Shown: positions 62,961-64,000 of the stretch, in pieces | Position numbering within the stretch: position 1 is the first letter of the stretch | How the letters are laid out: each line of letters begins with the position of its first letter | NCBI GenBank assembly: GCA_035604595.1 | Contig: DATNIE010000017.1 | Span: forward strand, 124,001 to 188,000 | Length of the DNA stretch: 64,000 nucleotides | Origin: CAIKZZ01 sp035604595 | GTDB taxonomy: Bacteria > Pseudomonadota > Gammaproteobacteria > Steroidobacterales > Steroidobacteraceae | Reading direction: 5' to 3' | The notes under the pieces: model-generated | What the model was told of the DNA's origin: nothing | What the model saw: the letters and a program-made list of their open reading frames with translations, nothing else | The model's database searches: none | Position numbers and translations under genes: made by a program

Positions 62961-63232
62961 CGCGCCTGGCGTCTCGGCCGGCACCCGTGAGCGGCGGATG
63001 CACGACTCCATGATCGACCGCGAGCGCCACTCGCCGAGTTGGGCGGCGACGGAAGCGAGTTCGTGCACCGCTCCCGTGTCAGCCACGACTGGCAGATGGG
63101 TCTTGATAGCGGCCTCAAACTCGAGGACCGCCTACTTGGCCATGCTCTCGTAGGGTGGATCTGACCCCTCGCTCGGACCGCTCGCGCTCTTGCTGGTGGC
63201 CGGGCTGACGCCCGGCCGGTATCCTCGACGCC

Positions 63233-63988
63233 ATGTCAGGCGCTTCCGATACCTCCGCACCGCTCCAATTCCCGCGCCAACACGAGCCGCCGAACGCCCT
63301 CGATGCGTGGCTCGCCGGCCCGTTGGGCCGGCTCCTGCTCACGGCCGAGCAGCGGGAGGTTGGGGCGGCGCTGGAGGACGTGTTCGGCAACCAGTTCCTT
63401 CAGATCGGCCACTGGGGCAGGCCGGCCACCTTTCTGCCGCTCGCCCGGACGCCGCGCCGGGCGCTGCTCGCCGAGCCGGGCGCGGCGGGCGATTGCGTGA
63501 GCCACGCCGCATCGCTCGCTGTCCTCAGCCAGTCGGTCGACGCGGTGCTCTTGCCGCACACGCTCGAGTATGAGCCCGAGCCTCACGTGGTGCTGCGCGA
63601 GGTCGACCGGATTCTCGTCGGCGAGGGCCACGTGCTGGTGCTTGGGTTCGAACCGGTGGGTTCCTGGGCCTTGCGGCATTACCTCGTGCCGGGTGGGTAC
63701 CCGCCGGGACTCGTCCGGACGCTGTCGCGCCGGCGCCTCCGGGACTGGCTGACGCTGCTGGGCTTCGACGTGGTCGAGATCCGTCGCTTCGTGCATGCGC
63801 TCCCGCTCGCGGGCCTCGAGGCGGGCGCTGTTACGCGCGGCCTCGACCGGCTCGGCCGGCGGCTCGACGGGCGGCTCGGGAATGTGTACCTGCTGAAGGC
63901 CAAGAAACGGGTCTATACGCTGACGCCGATCCGCCCGCGCCGGCGCCCGGCGCGCCAGTTCGCCGGTGCCCTCGCGGATCCGACGTGA
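63233..63988 (+). CDS. YafS-type SAM-dependent methyltransferase
   Basis: 251 residues of the methyltransferase-11 class. The N-terminus (LDAWLAGPLGRLLLTAEQREV) and the central AVLLPHTLEYEPEPHVVLREVDRIL followed by VLGFEPVGSW are typical of YafS proteins, which often sit between gloB and rnhA. The glycine-rich SAM loop is poorly conserved (LQIGHWGRPATFLPL), as is normal in this family. The substrate is unknown. The stop overlaps the start of rnhA (GTGA). Confidence 0.82.
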   Translation: MSGASDTSAPLQFPRQHEPPNALDAWLAGPLGRLLLTAEQREVGAALEDVFGNQFLQIGHWGRPATFLPLARTPRRALLAEPGAAGDCVSHAASLAVLSQSVDAVLLPHTLEYEPEPHVVLREVDRILVGEGHVLVLGFEPVGSWALRHYLVPGGYPPGLVRTLSRRRLRDWLTLLGFDVVEIRRFVHALPLAGLEAGAVTRGLDRLGRRLDGRLGNVYLLKAKKRVYTLTPIRPRRRPARQFAGALADPT

Positions 63989-64000
63989 CCGAGGTGAAGA
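63985..64000 (+). CDS. rnhA: Ribonuclease HI, first codons only
   Basis: The GTG at 63985 overlaps the preceding stop and begins V-T-E-V-K, matching the start of ribonuclease HI in many gammaproteobacteria. The gene runs off the window. The assignment rests on five codons plus the conserved yafS-rnhA order. Confidence 0.5.

Overview
The window is a contiguous, high-GC, gene-dense stretch of chromosome from a gammaproteobacterium. The evidence is the set of conserved blocks: parE-parC; fimV-truA-accD-folC-dedD-cvpA-purF; lpxH-ppi / gltX-cysS / folD-tRNAs; and tig-clpP-clpX-lon-ppiD. Their order resembles Pseudomonas and Xanthomonadales/Nevskiales-like genomes, but several details differ: no trpF after truA, no hupB between lon and ppiD, and a gltX gene where Pseudomonas has glnS. 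I cannot name the genus; a Steroidobacter/Nevskia-type lineage would fit. I see no rRNA, insertion sequence, integrase, phage gene or CRISPR array.

Layout. 1-7.2 kb: topoisomerase IV (parE end, parC) and glycogen branching and debranching enzymes (glgB, glgX). 7.3-13.2 kb: a FimX-like degenerate GGDEF/EAL protein, efp, and a leftward operon SCO1-psd-epmA-msrC, so EF-P and its lysylase EpmA are near neighbours. 13.2-16.5 kb: prmB, aroC and an MFS permease. 16.6-25.5 kb: the fimV-to-purF block. 25.5-28.6 kb: glycerate kinase, a receiver-Ser/Thr kinase fusion and miaE. 28.7-34.7 kb: lpxH, cyclophilin, gltX, cysS, folD and tRNA-Pro/Arg/His/Lys.

34.8-46.6 kb is the most distinctive part. Two divergently oriented sets of type IV pilus minor pilin and PilY1 genes lie between tRNA-Lys and tRNA-Leu. 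The left set is complete (fimT, pilV, pilW, pilX, pilY1, pilE), and its PilY1 carries a lectin-like N-terminal region. The right set is reduced (pilV, pilW, pilX and a short PilY1-like protein with a damaged calcium loop) and starts behind a frameshifted DUF4337 gene. A perfect CRP/Vfr/Clp-type palindrome lies between them. Between left pilX and pilY1 there is a 99-bp chimeric remnant that fuses a pilY1-like start to a pilX-like end, a trace of a lost cassette.

46.7-64 kb: tRNA-Leu, the tig-clpP-clpX-lon proteostasis block with a good sigma-32-like lon promoter, tRNA-Val/Asp, ppiD, gloB-mltD, fabI, a WecA-like transferase, a receiver-GAF-PAS-HD-GYP c-di-GMP phosphodiesterase with an upstream CRP-like box, a YafS-type methyltransferase and the first codons of rnhA.

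Functional thread: FimV, FimX, two pilin/PilY1 sets, CRP-type boxes and an HD-GYP protein together suggest that pilus assembly and surface behaviour are tied to cAMP or c-di-GMP signalling. That link is inference from gene content.
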